Assembly: GCA_905397405.1 (NCBI GenBank)
Contig: CAJPVJ010000327.1
Span: forward strand, 1-28,126
From: Oppiella nova
Taxonomy: Eukaryota > Arthropoda > Arachnida > Sarcoptiformes > Oppiidae
DNA: 28,126 nt
Reading direction: 5' to 3'
In this document: positions 9,983 through 19,621 of the stretch, one piece after another
Layout of the letters: the number at the start of each line of letters is the position of its first letter
Position numbering within the stretch: position 1 is the stretch's first letter
Program-made: the position numbers and the translations under genes
Notes under the pieces: generated by a model
Database searches by the model: none
What the model saw: the letters and a program-made list of their open reading frames with translations, nothing else
What the model was told of the DNA's origin: nothing

Positions 9983-10316
9983 GATTTAAGAAAACACTAA
10001 TTTATTAAGTATTTAGTTAAAAGAAATTAAAATCTTATTTGAGACTTAGGTTTAAAATAAAAATAAAAATTTTGTTCAAAAAACTATGTATTTAGAGATG
10101 AATTATTTGCCTTTTTATTAAAACATTTGCCATTGAGACGAAAGGTAAAAAACTGATTATGAACTGGTACAAATTATGAACTGTTTATTTTCACTCTGAA
10201 TCATTACTGTAATATATTACTATAGTCTACTGTATATTATATTGACTCTAAATTTATAACTATTTTTGTGTATATAAAAGGTCGTGTTTTTGACACTAAC
10301 TTGCTAAAATTTATTT
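9983..10316. other. Intergenic, no gene seen
   Basis: AT-rich DNA upstream of helical gene C. It includes a strong TATA-like sequence on the plus strand at 10271-10281, listed separately. Confidence 0.5.
10271..10281 (+). promoter_or_regulatory. TATA-like element without an obvious gene
   Basis: TATATAAAAGG is an excellent TATA box match. No plus-strand coding frame follows; the 271-bp tandem repeat starts about 40 bases downstream. It could drive a non-coding transcript or be chance. Confidence 0.25.
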
Positions 10317-10886
10317 GCTTATGGTTTTGAATATTTAGTTAGTAAGAGATTGAATATCTATTGAAATCTACTAAACTACTCCACTTAAAAAACTTTCCAA
10401 AAATGAATATAAACCTTAAATAACTTACAGATATTGATATTACACAATAAAATTGAATAAAATAATAAAAATAATAAAACTTATTAGTTATTTTTTAGAT
10501 TACTCTTATTTAGTTTATAATGTACTGTATTTTGTTTCAAATCATACATTTGTTTGATTTTCAGTAAACACTATTGAAAAATATAATGCTTATGGTTTTG
10601 AATATTTAGTTAGTAAGAGATTGAATATCTATTGAAATCTACTAAACTACTCCACTTAAAAAACTTTCCAAAAATGAATATAAACCTTAAATAACTTACA
10701 GATATTGATATTAGACAATCAAATTGAATAAAATAATAAAAATAATAAAAATAATAAAAATAATAAAAATAATAAAACTTATTAGTTATTTTTTAGATTA
10801 CTCTTATTTAGTTTATAATGTACTGTATTTTGTTTCAAATCATACATTTGTTTGATTTTCAGTAAACACTATTGAAAAATATAAAG
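10317..10886 (+). repeat. 271-bp tandem duplication with an expanded 9-bp microsatellite
   Basis: Copy 1 is 10317-10587 and copy 2 is 10588 to about 10886. They are nearly identical except for a few substitutions (ttacacaataa against ttagacaatca) and about three extra units of an AATAAAAAT-type 9-bp repeat in copy 2 (about 10730-10775). Unlike the 127-bp repeats, the copies have diverged, so this looks like a real, fairly young duplication. No coding potential. Confidence 0.9.
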
Positions 10887-10943
10887 CATTAAGAATTTTG
10901 GAAACATTTGTTGATAACTAATATATAAATAATTTAATAAAAA

Positions 10944-11409
10944 TTATCGATATCGATATCGGTAATAAGTAATAAGTGACAGAATTACTACTGTTATCAC
11001 TACGAGTATCATTGAGTAGCCATAGACACCTAATCCCTGTCCACTGGAATCCTTGTATGGATTATGGATTGTGAAAGACTCGGAATACGACACTTTTGGT
11101 CCCGAACTGGTGTTGTAACTGAAGTTGACTTTTGGTTCCGCATCTCATAATGATTTCAATGAAACAAATAAAGTAAATGTTAATTAAGTTAAGATAGAAA
11201 TCATGAAATGCTAGAAAACTACTGATACTTGAGAAAGGGTTGTAACCTTTGATGACAAACATTGCGATCCAAACTAGAAGTGCGATCACAAGAATCGGAA
11301 ACACATTCTTGACTATAATTCTGATAAATTTGAATCCAATTATAATGAGTATAGCTATTGCTATAGGAATCGCTAAATTCCATGCAATGGTCACCCAATT
11401 GATAGTCAT
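10944..11409 (-). CDS. Small multi-pass membrane protein, two exons, 126 aa
   Basis: Unrecognised. Exon 1 is 11409-11229 and exon 2 is 11143-10944; the 85-bp intron has GT/AG ends and the phases agree. Without splicing the frame runs into a meaningless tail ending at 11062. The spliced product begins MTINWVTIAWNLAIPIAI, has two N-terminal hydrophobic helices (about 8-29 and 36-53), then a loop with sequons (NFS, NTS) and many Ser and Tyr (about 56-100), and a third membrane helix (about 101-120) ending in an Arg/Tyr tail, YYRYRYR. It looks like an intact small integral membrane protein. It is divergent to the 64-aa gene family starting at 11803, and the shared upstream region suggests a common promoter. 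Its 5' half is copied at 11927-12046. Confidence 0.65.
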
Positions 11410-11802
11410 TTTCTGTTGTGATTTTGTTATAAGTGGCTATAAGTTATTGACTTTCAGTCTTATAGATTTCAATTTAATTCACTATAAATTTTTCGTTTAC
11501 TATAAATTTCATAACAAACTGTTATTATGAACGAAACTGTTATCACGTGAGATCATTAATTAAAATCAAAAGAATTACTAAATTTTTTATTTGAATGTCA
11601 AGTCATTTAATGAGTGCAAGCTTTGACAACATTGTTATATTGAATTATTTTTAAATACAAAAAACAAGATTTCTATTTCAATTTGAAAAGTTAATTTCAT
11701 TTAGTCAAATATTACTAATATTTTATTAGTGAAACAAAATTTTTCGGTCAATTATAACATTATAGAAGTATTTTACAATTAAATTGATTGGATATCATAG
11801 CA
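11410..11802. promoter_or_regulatory. Shared divergent promoter region, copy 1
   Basis: This 393-bp spacer lies between the ATG of the minus-strand 126-aa gene and the ATG of the plus-strand 64-aa gene family. A copy of the same spacer, about 357 bp, sits at 12047-12403. No core promoter motif stands out, so the bidirectional role is inferred from layout only. Confidence 0.35.
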
Positions 11803-11925
11803 ATGAGTGAAATATTAGGCGTTATTCTGGCGGTCGTGGCACTGGTTTTGGGAATACCTTTCGGCGTTTGGATTGAATTGCATTATAGTGTCAGTGAAAA
11901 TGAAAATTGGAAAATACTTCTATAA
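11803..11925 (+). pseudogene. 5' copy of the 64-aa membrane protein gene, truncated
   Basis: The first 37 codons match the intact gene at 12404-12598 (MSEILGVILAVVALVLG then the IELHYSVSENENW region). The homology then stops at the duplication junction near 11914, and three foreign codons lead to a stop. It keeps its start, hydrophobic helix and upstream spacer, so it may still be transcribed and could make a 40-aa peptide. Confidence 0.7.
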
Positions 11926-11926
11926 T

Positions 11927-12046
11927 AAGAATCGGAAACACATTCTTGACTATAATTCTGATTAATTTGAATCCAATTATAATGAGTATAGCTATTGCTA
12001 TAGGAATCGCTAAATTCCATGCAATGGTCACCCAATTGATAGTCAT
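11927..12046 (-). pseudogene. 5' copy of the 126-aa membrane protein gene, truncated
   Basis: On the minus strand the ATG at 12046 repeats MTINWVTIAWNLAIPIAI and the first helix of the gene at 10944-11409. After about 40 codons it runs across the duplication junction into the reverse side of the truncated 64-aa copy. Exon 2 is absent, so it cannot make the full protein. Confidence 0.7.
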
Positions 12047-12403
12047 TTTCTGTTCAAATTCTGTTATAAGTGGTAATAAGTTATTGACTTTCAGTTTAAT
12101 AAAATCTTATAGATTTCCGTTTAATTCACTATAAATTTTTCGTTTACTATAAATTTCATATTACCGCATAACTGTTATCACATGAGAATTGTTAAATTTT
12201 TTATTTGAATGTCAAGTTATTAACATTGACAACATTGTTACATTGTTACTGTATATTGAATTATTTTTAAATAAAAAAACAATTTCAAAAGTCAATTACA
12301 TTTAATCAAGTATTACTAATATTTTATTAGTGAAACAAAATTTTTCGGTCAATTATAACATTATAAAAGTATTTTATAATTCAATTGATTGGATATCATA
12401 GTA

Positions 12404-12598
12404 ATGAGTGAAATATTAGGCGTTATTCTGGCGGTCGTGGCACTGGTTTTGGGAATACCTTTCGGCGTTTGGATTGAATTGCATTATAGTGTCAGTGAAA
12501 ATGAAAATTGGAAAAAGTTTTCTGGTTTTATGACAATCATAGGACTGGCCATCGCTAACATGTTATCCATTTTTGGGACACAGAATCAAAGCAATTAA
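12404..12598 (+). CDS. Small membrane protein, 64 aa
   Basis: Unrecognised. The ATG at 12404 is chosen because the same start and context occur in the truncated copy at 11803. The protein has an N-terminal hydrophobic helix (about 4-25: ILGVILAVVALVLGIPFGVW), a short polar loop with ELHYSVSENENWKKF, and a second hydrophobic helix (about 41-56: TIIGLAIANMLSIFG) ending NQSN. Two helices with a charged hairpin suggest a small membrane protein. There are three related copies nearby: a truncated 5' copy, this intact one, and a degraded 3' fragment at 12885-13002. A possible AATAAA lies in the 3' flank, within the 12572-12826 repeat. Confidence 0.6.
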   Translation: MSEILGVILAVVALVLGIPFGVWIELHYSVSENENWKKFSGFMTIIGLAIANMLSIFGTQNQSN

Positions 12599-12826
12599 AA
12601 ATACAATAATTGTATATACATTTAGTTTATTTGCTCATAAAATGTTTTAAAATATTAAATGTTTAGAAAAAATTATAACAAAAATTAAATAAATTTTAAT
12701 TTGGGACACAGAATCAAAGCAATTAAAAATACAAAAATTGTATATACATTTAGTTTATTTGCTCATAAAATGTTTTAAAATATTAAATGTTTAGAAAAAA
12801 TTATAACAAAAATTAAATAAATTTTA
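12572..12826 (+). repeat. 127-bp direct tandem duplication at the 3' end of the 64-aa gene
   Basis: Bases 12572-12698 recur at 12700-12826 with one substitution (12607 T against 12735 A), separated by one 'a' at 12699. The repeat covers the last codons and 3' flank of the 64-aa gene; the stop lies in the first copy, so the coding region is not disrupted. Same length and spacer as the three exact tandem cases. Confidence 0.85.
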
Positions 12827-12884
12827 TTTAAATAGAAATTGTTTACTGTTAAATTCAGTTTGAAATAAAACCATGAATTCTGTG

Positions 12885-13002
12885 TATAGTGACAGTGAAA
12901 ATGAAAATTGGAAAGTTTTCCAATTTTATGATAATCATAGGACTGGTTATCGCAATAACATTGTATGAACATTTGAAACTCAAAATCAAAGCAATTGAAT
13001 AA
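12885..13002 (+). pseudogene. Degraded 3' fragment of the 64-aa membrane protein gene
   Basis: This stretch resembles the second half of the 64-aa gene (TATAGTG-CAGTGAAAATGAAAATTGG, then the second helix and the AATCAAAGCAATT end). It has lost the start and the first helix, and the frame is not kept. It is a third, older copy of this family in the cluster. Confidence 0.7.
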
Positions 13003-13220
13003 ATTTTATTATTCAAAAAAATGTGAATTCAATTTTGATTGCAATGCAAGCTTATGTCTACATTTAAATTATTCATTGATTCCTCATTATTACTATAATA
13101 CTATTATAGTATTACAATAAACTAACGGCTTTATTCAAGTTTGTGTTTTGTCAATTAATAAGACATACATTGATTTAATGATTGAAAGACGAATAGTTAA
13201 TATAATAAATCTTTAGTCAA

Positions 13221-14566
13221 ATGTTTGTCTCAATAGTTTGTATAATATTGACAATCAAAGGCCAAGAAACAAACTTTTGTGACACAAACGGTTTGGTGTC
13301 TGTGTTTAATATTCATAAAGATATTTATTTGCATCAAATCAGTAAAAATTCAAATATATTCTGGAAATACAATTCAAGTAAAAGTGTTTTGATTGATAAA
13401 CAATTAGAAAGTGCTGCTCAAAGGGCTAACTTTAAACGTAAGTAAATGACTGACTTTATACAATATTTAAGATTTATTTTTAATGCTATAATTTTGAATT
13501 TCTAGTCAATTCACCAATTCTTGGCTTTCAATTCACAGAAGTCTATGAATGCTCTCAAGACTTAACCCATTGTAGAGATAATAACTTTGCATTCAATGAC
13601 ATCGATCATTGCAAAACTGATCTCACTTACTGTCAAAGTTCAGCCAAGTTTCAAGACATGATAATTATCATTGGATTCAATGCTAATGGTTCTCAATTAT
13701 ACCAAGCATTTAAACTCAGTTCCAATATCTATGAACTAATTGTGGACAACAATGAGATGCCCTTCTCGTGGCCCACAACCAGTCTATTGAATACAAAGAC
13801 ATTTTGGCCCATGGATAGTGTCCAGCAAGTGGTGGTTGCAGTCAATTATATTCCCTCCACATATGAATTAGTATTTCTAAATGAGTTAAATTTGATTCAA
13901 TTTTAAAACTAAATTTTATAAATAGGTGTTCATTTTGAAATCAAATGGTAATTTGGTGTTGAAAACGGCATCTCTTCAAAATTACAAGTGGTTTCATTTG
14001 CTTCGGTGGCGTCAGTATAGGTTGCCTTTCAGTGATATTATTGGTGTCATTGAAAAGGATAATAAAGTGTATGCTGTCAAGAGTGGTGACAATCAATTGT
14101 ATTTTTATAGAGTGTTTGGGCCACAAAATATAAGCCGAGAATTTATACCAACTGTTTGTCAATTAATTTATGTTTTATATTTGTTTATAGTCTTATCGTT
14201 ACTTGATTTTGTATACAGAATCTGAGTGTAAAGAATCTGTTTGACTGTCAAACCAATACTGTGTTCACAACACCTAAACACTTGACTGAATCTCAAGATC
14301 CCAATAGTGATCACTCAAGCAGTTCTGACACTGATATGACTACCGAACCAATTGTTGTTGATTCACATATTCCGACAACAAATATGTGGCAATTGTTTAT
14401 GATTGCCATCATTGGTGTGATTGTCATTATAATCATATCTATTGTCTCATACTTTTGGTTCTGTCGACCAAATAGAAAACAAAAATCTAAATCTGATAGC
14501 AATTTAGATAAAGTGCCGAAAACTCCTAAAAAGACTGACATTAAAAAGATTATAAAGAAAAGTTAA
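13221..14566 (+). CDS. Type I membrane protein, four exons, unrecognised
   Basis: Exons: 13221-13437, 13506-13870, 13926 to 14153 or 14171, and 14219-14566, joining in frame to about 385-391 aa; the third donor is uncertain. The ATG at 13221 gives a signal peptide (MFVSIVCIILTIKGQ). The ectodomain of about 290 residues has several cysteines (ECSQ, HCRD, HCKT, YCQS, then FDCQT) and repeated Tyr/Phe-rich, beta-like segments such as NKVYAVKSGDNQLYFYRV, which might be a propeller or hemopexin-like fold; that is only an impression. A Ser/Thr-rich stalk follows, then one membrane helix (MWQLFMIAIIGVIVIIIISI, then SYFWFC) and a strongly basic cytoplasmic tail ending KKIIKKS. It is convergent with the acyl-CoA synthetase gene; its last exon is copied at 14986-15200. 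AATAAA lies at 14637-14642. Confidence 0.75.
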
Positions 14567-14636
14567 CAAACTTATAAAAATGATAAATGTTTTTTATTCG
14601 CAAATATTTGGAAATGATTACTATTAGTTAAACCTA

Positions 14637-14642
14637 AATAAA
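14637..14642 (+). promoter_or_regulatory. Poly(A) signal AATAAA
   Basis: A canonical hexamer 71 bases after the stop of the type I membrane protein gene. The duplicated downstream copy of this gene end has lost this stretch. Confidence 0.4.
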
Positions 14643-14673
14643 GGTTCAAGGTAACTAAATAAAGTTATTTATT

Positions 14674-14985
14674 TTATTGTGAATTTGTAATGATCTCATC
14701 TTGGACAAGTCGGTTGAAATAAACTCTATCAGCCTTTCCCATAACTGTTTTGGGTATATCATCAACCAATACAATACCAGCTCTAAGTCTATTCTGTAGG
14801 GCACTGTTATCTATAAAACAATTTGATAAAAATATTTAAAATATAACTTGTAATAATCAAGCACAATTAATGCCTTACTTTCAACAAATTCAATCAATTC
14901 CTGTTGGGAAACATGTTTCGTATCTTTGACTCTGACATAAGCTCTGGGATGTTGTCCATCAGATTCATGCCTTACGCCCACAACA
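14674..14985 (-). pseudogene. Duplicated 3' end of the acyl-CoA synthetase gene
   Basis: On the minus strand this repeats the end of exon 3 (from about the VVGVRHESDGQHPRAYV region), the last intron and the whole of exon 4 of the gene at 15266-17065, including the DDIPxTVMGKADRVYFNRL motif and the final stop. It has a few substitutions, some changing residues (for example VVMV to IVLV). It has no upstream exons and abuts the copied membrane-protein end, so it is a stranded gene fragment. Confidence 0.85.
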
Positions 14986-15200
14986 ATGTTGTTGATTCAC
15001 ATATTCCGACAACAAATATGTGGCAATTGTTTATGATTGCCATCATTGGTGTGATTGTCATTATAATCATATCTATTGTCTCATACTTTTGGTTCTGTCG
15101 ACCAAATAGAAAACAAAAATCTAAATCTGATAGCAATTTAGATACAGTGCCGAAAACTCCTAAAAAGATTGACATTAAAAAGATTATAAAGAAAAGTTAA
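14986..15200 (+). pseudogene. Duplicated last exon of the type I membrane protein gene
   Basis: This copies the region from VVDSHIPTTNMWQLF through the membrane helix, basic tail and stop of the gene at 13221-14566, with two or three substitutions. A fused frame from 14904 runs through the antisense of the synthetase fragment into this copy; that fusion is a product of the junction, not a gene. Confidence 0.85.
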
Positions 15201-15265
15201 CAAACTTATAAAAATGATAAATGTTTTTTATTCGCAAATATTTGGAAATGATTACAGTAATAAAG

Positions 15266-17065
15266 TTATTGTGAATTTGTAATGATCTCATCTTTGACAA
15301 GTCGGTTGAAATAAACTCTATCAGCCTTTCCCATAACTGTTTGGGGTATATCATCAACCATTACAACACCAGCTCTAAGTCTATTCTGTAGGGCACTGTT
15401 ATCTATAAAACAATTTTATAAAAATATTTTAAATATAAATTGTAATAATAAAGCACAATTAATGCCTTACTTTCAACAAATTCAATCAATTCCTGTTGGG
15501 AAACATGTTTCGTATCTTTGACTCTGACATAAGCTCTGGGATGTTGTCCATCAGATTCATGCCTTACGCCCACAACAATTGCCTCATAAACTAATGGATG
15601 TGTTATAAGCAGTGCCTCAATCTCTGCCGGTGCCACTGACCACGACTTGTATTTAATTAACTCTTTGATTCGGTCCGTTATAAAAATTTTGTTATTTTCA
15701 TCATAGTATCCAATATCTCCCGTATGTAACCAACCATTGCTATCAATAGCTGCTTTAGTCTGTACCTCATTATTCAGGTATCCAGCGAATAGTTTGCAAC
15801 CCCTCACACATATCTCTCCGGGTAGATTTGGACCCAGACTTTGACCAGTTTTTAGATCTATAAACTTCATTTCAGTGTTACTGCCCACCAAACCCACTGA
15901 TCCATTGAGTCCTCCAGTGACGGGAGTCATATATTCTGTCAGTCCATAAACTGAACCACATTTACAAATCATTAGCATATATCAAGTAATTTGATAAATG
16001 AGTTTACATTACATTGAATGAAAGGAACTTTAAATTTATTGAATAATTTTTCAAGTAAATCCAAAGGAAACCGAACTCCACTTCCATTCATGATCTTAAT
16101 GCTCGACAAATCATAATTTTGTGTCATACTGTCATCGAGTAATAACTTCCCAAAACTCGGAAACATTGGAATTGAATTGATTTTATATTTGTCAATTGAT
16201 TTCAGAATATTCTTGTGGTCAGTGTCTTCATATAAGATGCAAGTGTTTCCACACATTAAAGAGATGGCTAGAGATGCGGAACCACTCATATGACCGAAAG
16301 GATAAATATTAGCCACAGTTGAGCCCATACTTGCCTTTTTTCGGTATATATCCTCTAAAATTGCTACAAAACTGTAGTGAGAAATCATCGCACCTTTTGG
16401 TACACCAGTTGTTCCAGAGGTATAACCGATTATAAAGATATCCTCATTGGGTTTGACATCAAAATGTGGTATTTTATTAAATCTATCGTTTGGTTGTTCA
16501 TCAATTAATTCATGAAATGACAAAAACGGTTGATAACTGCCGTCTAATACAATAACTAATTTGATTTGCTTTTTAACCAAATCATCGCTTTTGTCGTTAA
16601 GAATCTTCTCAACGATGGAAGCGTTGGCCACAGAAGTGAAGACAACAGAAGCGCCGCTATCTTTCAATTGGTTCCTCAACTCAAAGACACCGTTAGTTGG
16701 TTTGACGGGTGAGAAGGTATTGCCCAATAGATAAACTGCAAATTGACCTATCACATATTCAATGCTATTCGCACTAAACATTACTAATATATCGGATTTG
16801 CAAACATTTTTATTTAGCAAAGAATTTGCTATAATTTTAGCTTTTCTTATAAGTGTCTCAATATTGAGACTATTGTCTGTTTTGCTGTCAATCTATAGTT
16901 GTTTTGAATATTTATTAAAATTTCCATTTAATTTATAAATATTGGTTTACTTACGACACAAACTTTATTCTCATGTTTAGTAACTCTCTCCCAAAGATAC
17001 TGTCCCACAGAAACATCGGGAATATCAAAACAATTGCCTGATTTTAGTACAATTTCTGAACACAT
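15266..17065 (-). CDS. Acyl-CoA synthetase, 4-coumarate-CoA ligase / luciferase-like
   Basis: Exons on the minus strand are 17065-16955, 16892-16013, 15950-15471 and 15402-15266; all have GT/AG ends and agreeing phases, giving 535 aa, the usual length for this ANL-superfamily branch. Motifs in order: P-loop YTSGTTGVPKG (194-204), YGLTE (332-336), GWLHTGD (403-409), TDRIKELIKYKSWSVAPAEIE (about 422-442) and the catalytic lysine in TVMGK (K515). All core residues for adenylation and thioester formation are present, so it should activate a carboxylic acid to its CoA ester through an acyl-AMP. The chain-length or aromatic preference cannot be read. The C-terminus, ITNSQ, is not a peroxisomal SKL-type signal, so it may be cytosolic, unlike many relatives. 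The 3' end is duplicated downstream (14674-14985). Confidence 0.92.
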
Positions 17066-17595
17066 ACTGTATTACAAACACAATTCTTACAGATCTTCAC
17101 TGAAGTAACTTAAATACAATTTGTTAAATAAATAACTTTTCCATAGCAATGTCACAGTTTTTCACAGATGTCACATACATTTAATTAATATCATCAATAT
17201 AATATCTCTTGCGATAAATGAATTTATTTTTTAGATAAAACATATAATTAGCTATAATAGTTATGCAAAACTTCTAAAAATTTATTGAGAATTTCCAGTC
17301 GAATAATACTTGTCATGAATTAAATTGATATAATAGTTAATGTTAATGAACACATGAACTAATAGAAGTTTTTAATCTAACTTGTTTTTTGTCAAAACTG
17401 TGTTTGAATTTAATATTATAATTCTTTAAATTTTTTGTTTTTAATTAATAAATGGTTTTAATTGACAGTAAATTATTGATTACAGTACCACTAAGAAAAC
17501 ATAAATTCACTTGACCGGTACATAATTATAACCATTGCGTTTATTTAAACAAAACACCGATTAATAATTTCCAAACGAAAATAATAATTTTTTTA
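17066..17595. other. Intergenic, no gene seen
   Basis: AT-rich spacer between the 3' end of the dehydrogenase gene and the 5' end of the acyl-CoA synthetase gene, both on the minus strand. No coding frame or repeat seen. Confidence 0.5.
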
Positions 17596-18557
17596 TCATT
17601 TATTTTGACTGAAGTCCGAAGTACTGAAGTTAGCGTTCAATGATCCTCCGTCTGACAGCATATTAATTCCCGTCACAAATGATGACTCTTCCGACGCTAA
17701 GAATAGCACTACATTTGCTATATCGATGGGATCGGCCACTCGACCCAATGGGTATGTCTTGGCCTGGAGTTCATAGTTCTCTTCTGCCACCTCTTTGCTC
17801 AGACCTCCAGAGGTGTACATAATCTCTGTCCGCACGGCTGCCGGACTTCAAATTAAGTAAACATTTGGTTTGAGATCAAATGTTAAGTTAATTGTTTTGA
17901 ATTTTTTCATTTAATTTATATATACTTCACTGAATTGACACGAATTCCTTTGGAACCCAATTCTAGTGCCAGACATTTAGTAAACATGTCCAGGGCTGTT
18001 TTACTCATGCAATATATGGACCACAATTGGAACTAAACCATTGATTAATCATACATTGAAGTAATCTTATAAATAATATGAATGATATGACTGACCGGCT
18101 TAAGGCCCGCAATACTCGATATATTAATTATATTGCCTTTGGTTGTCTCCAAATACTCTGTCGCCAAATGAGTCAAATGTATGACTGATCGCACGTTTGT
18201 GTCGAAAATTCTCTGATATTCGTTAAGAATATTCTTGTCGTGAATGTCTGTAACACCGGTTACGCCGGCGTTATTCACCAACACATCCAGTCTTCCAAAC
18301 GCTTTAATCGTGGATTCAATGAGTCGTTTGCAGTCATCATCTTTGCTCACATCTGCCACCACTTCCAGTGCTTTCAATCCTTTTGGCGATACTTTCGTTA
18401 TTTGTTGCGAGACATGAGACAAATTCTTTGCGCGCCGACCGGTGATCACCACTTGAGCGCCGTATTTGGCAAATTGGATGGCAGTCTCAGCGCCGATACC
18501 TGATGAGGAACCGGTCACCAGAACTACTTTACCCGAAAATCTGTCACTTCTCGACAT
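17596..18557 (-). CDS. Classical short-chain dehydrogenase/reductase (SDR)
   Basis: Exons on the minus strand are 18557-18096, 18032-17926 and 17845-17596, joining in frame to 272 aa, typical for classical SDRs. The cofactor motif TGSSSGIG lies at 15-22, followed by Arg residues after the second strand (GRR, 40-42) that favour NADP(H). NNAG is at 95-98. The catalytic tetrad is complete: N121, S148, Y161 and K165 (YCMSK), and NPA follows at 190-192, rebuilt exactly across the second intron. It should be an NAD(P)-dependent oxidoreductase acting on a hydroxyl or carbonyl group; the substrate cannot be read, and a relation to the neighbouring acyl-CoA synthetase is not implied. No signal peptide or membrane helix, so cytosolic. 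Confidence 0.93.
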
Positions 18558-18665
18558 AATTTGAATTTGAATACAAGTTTATAAAAATAAAACCAATGAA
18601 TACAATGAAAAATGTTCTGAAAGTGAAAGCAAACTTTGCTGTGAACTCTATCTGCAAATTCTCAC

Positions 18666-18673
18666 TATTTATA
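18666..18673 (-). promoter_or_regulatory. Possible TATA box of the SDR gene
   Basis: On the minus strand this reads TATAAATA, about 110 bases upstream of the ATG at 18557, leaving room for an 80-base leader. A reasonable core promoter candidate. Confidence 0.4.
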
Positions 18674-19621
18674 TGAGAAATATAGTTTTGGTGCAAATTT
18701 GCAGTGCAATAGGACTTTCAATGCCATTGGCAAGTTCTGTAGTTATTATTAATCAATTAGTATTTACAGTTATATTGTACTGTATATTATTTACCAATGA
18801 ATACTGAGCATTTAGTTCTAGTGGACTCATTGAATGATCACTGATTTTTACGAATTAAAACCGGTCTTAAAATGCACTGTACTGGCTGCAATTACAGTAC
18901 TGTCGCTTTGATTTATTTATTCAATTGCGGTATGATATTTCAATGAAAGTTTTATTCAACAAAATCTATATTTCTAAAAATACGTTATATTTTTGTATTC
19001 AATTTAAAACTTAAATATATAGTTTTGATTCAAAAAATTAAGTCTTGTTATTCATATTTTTGTATATTTAGTTTAAGTTCTAACACTTTAGTGAAATTAA
19101 GTGAAAACCATTGATAACATTTTTGATAACAAAATTGATTATTTTTATTAACCTAGTTAATGTGTTTTAAATTTTTTTTGCTGATAATTTGTATAAATAC
19201 TATCCAAATATAAAATTTCAGTAAATAAGTAGCCATTAAATTGGTGTCCGATTTCTCATTAATGTTTTATCATTAGATAATAATCTTATATAAACTGAAT
19301 ATTCAGTTACAACAATATAACAACAACTTCTAATCTCGTACTAATCCCAAAGTTAATCCCAAAGTTAATCCTATGGTCTAATTTATCGGTGAGTTGTTTT
19401 CTGTAAATCCAGTGATCACTAGTAAAACAATTATATTTAATTACTAAAAACCTGTGTGTCGTTTCCAGAAAATACTATCAAATCACATGCTAATAATAAT
19501 TGTAATCATAAATATAAAGAATTGCTTAATAAAATGTTTTTAGAAATGCTTACAGTATACAATCATATTATGAATACAAAAAAGTAAAATACAATTAATT
19601 AAGACCTGTTAATAATCACTT

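Noticed and set aside
14904-15200. A fused 98-aa membrane protein gene
   Set aside because: The frame starts in the antisense of the copied synthetase exon and crosses the duplication junction; it is a by-product of the duplication.
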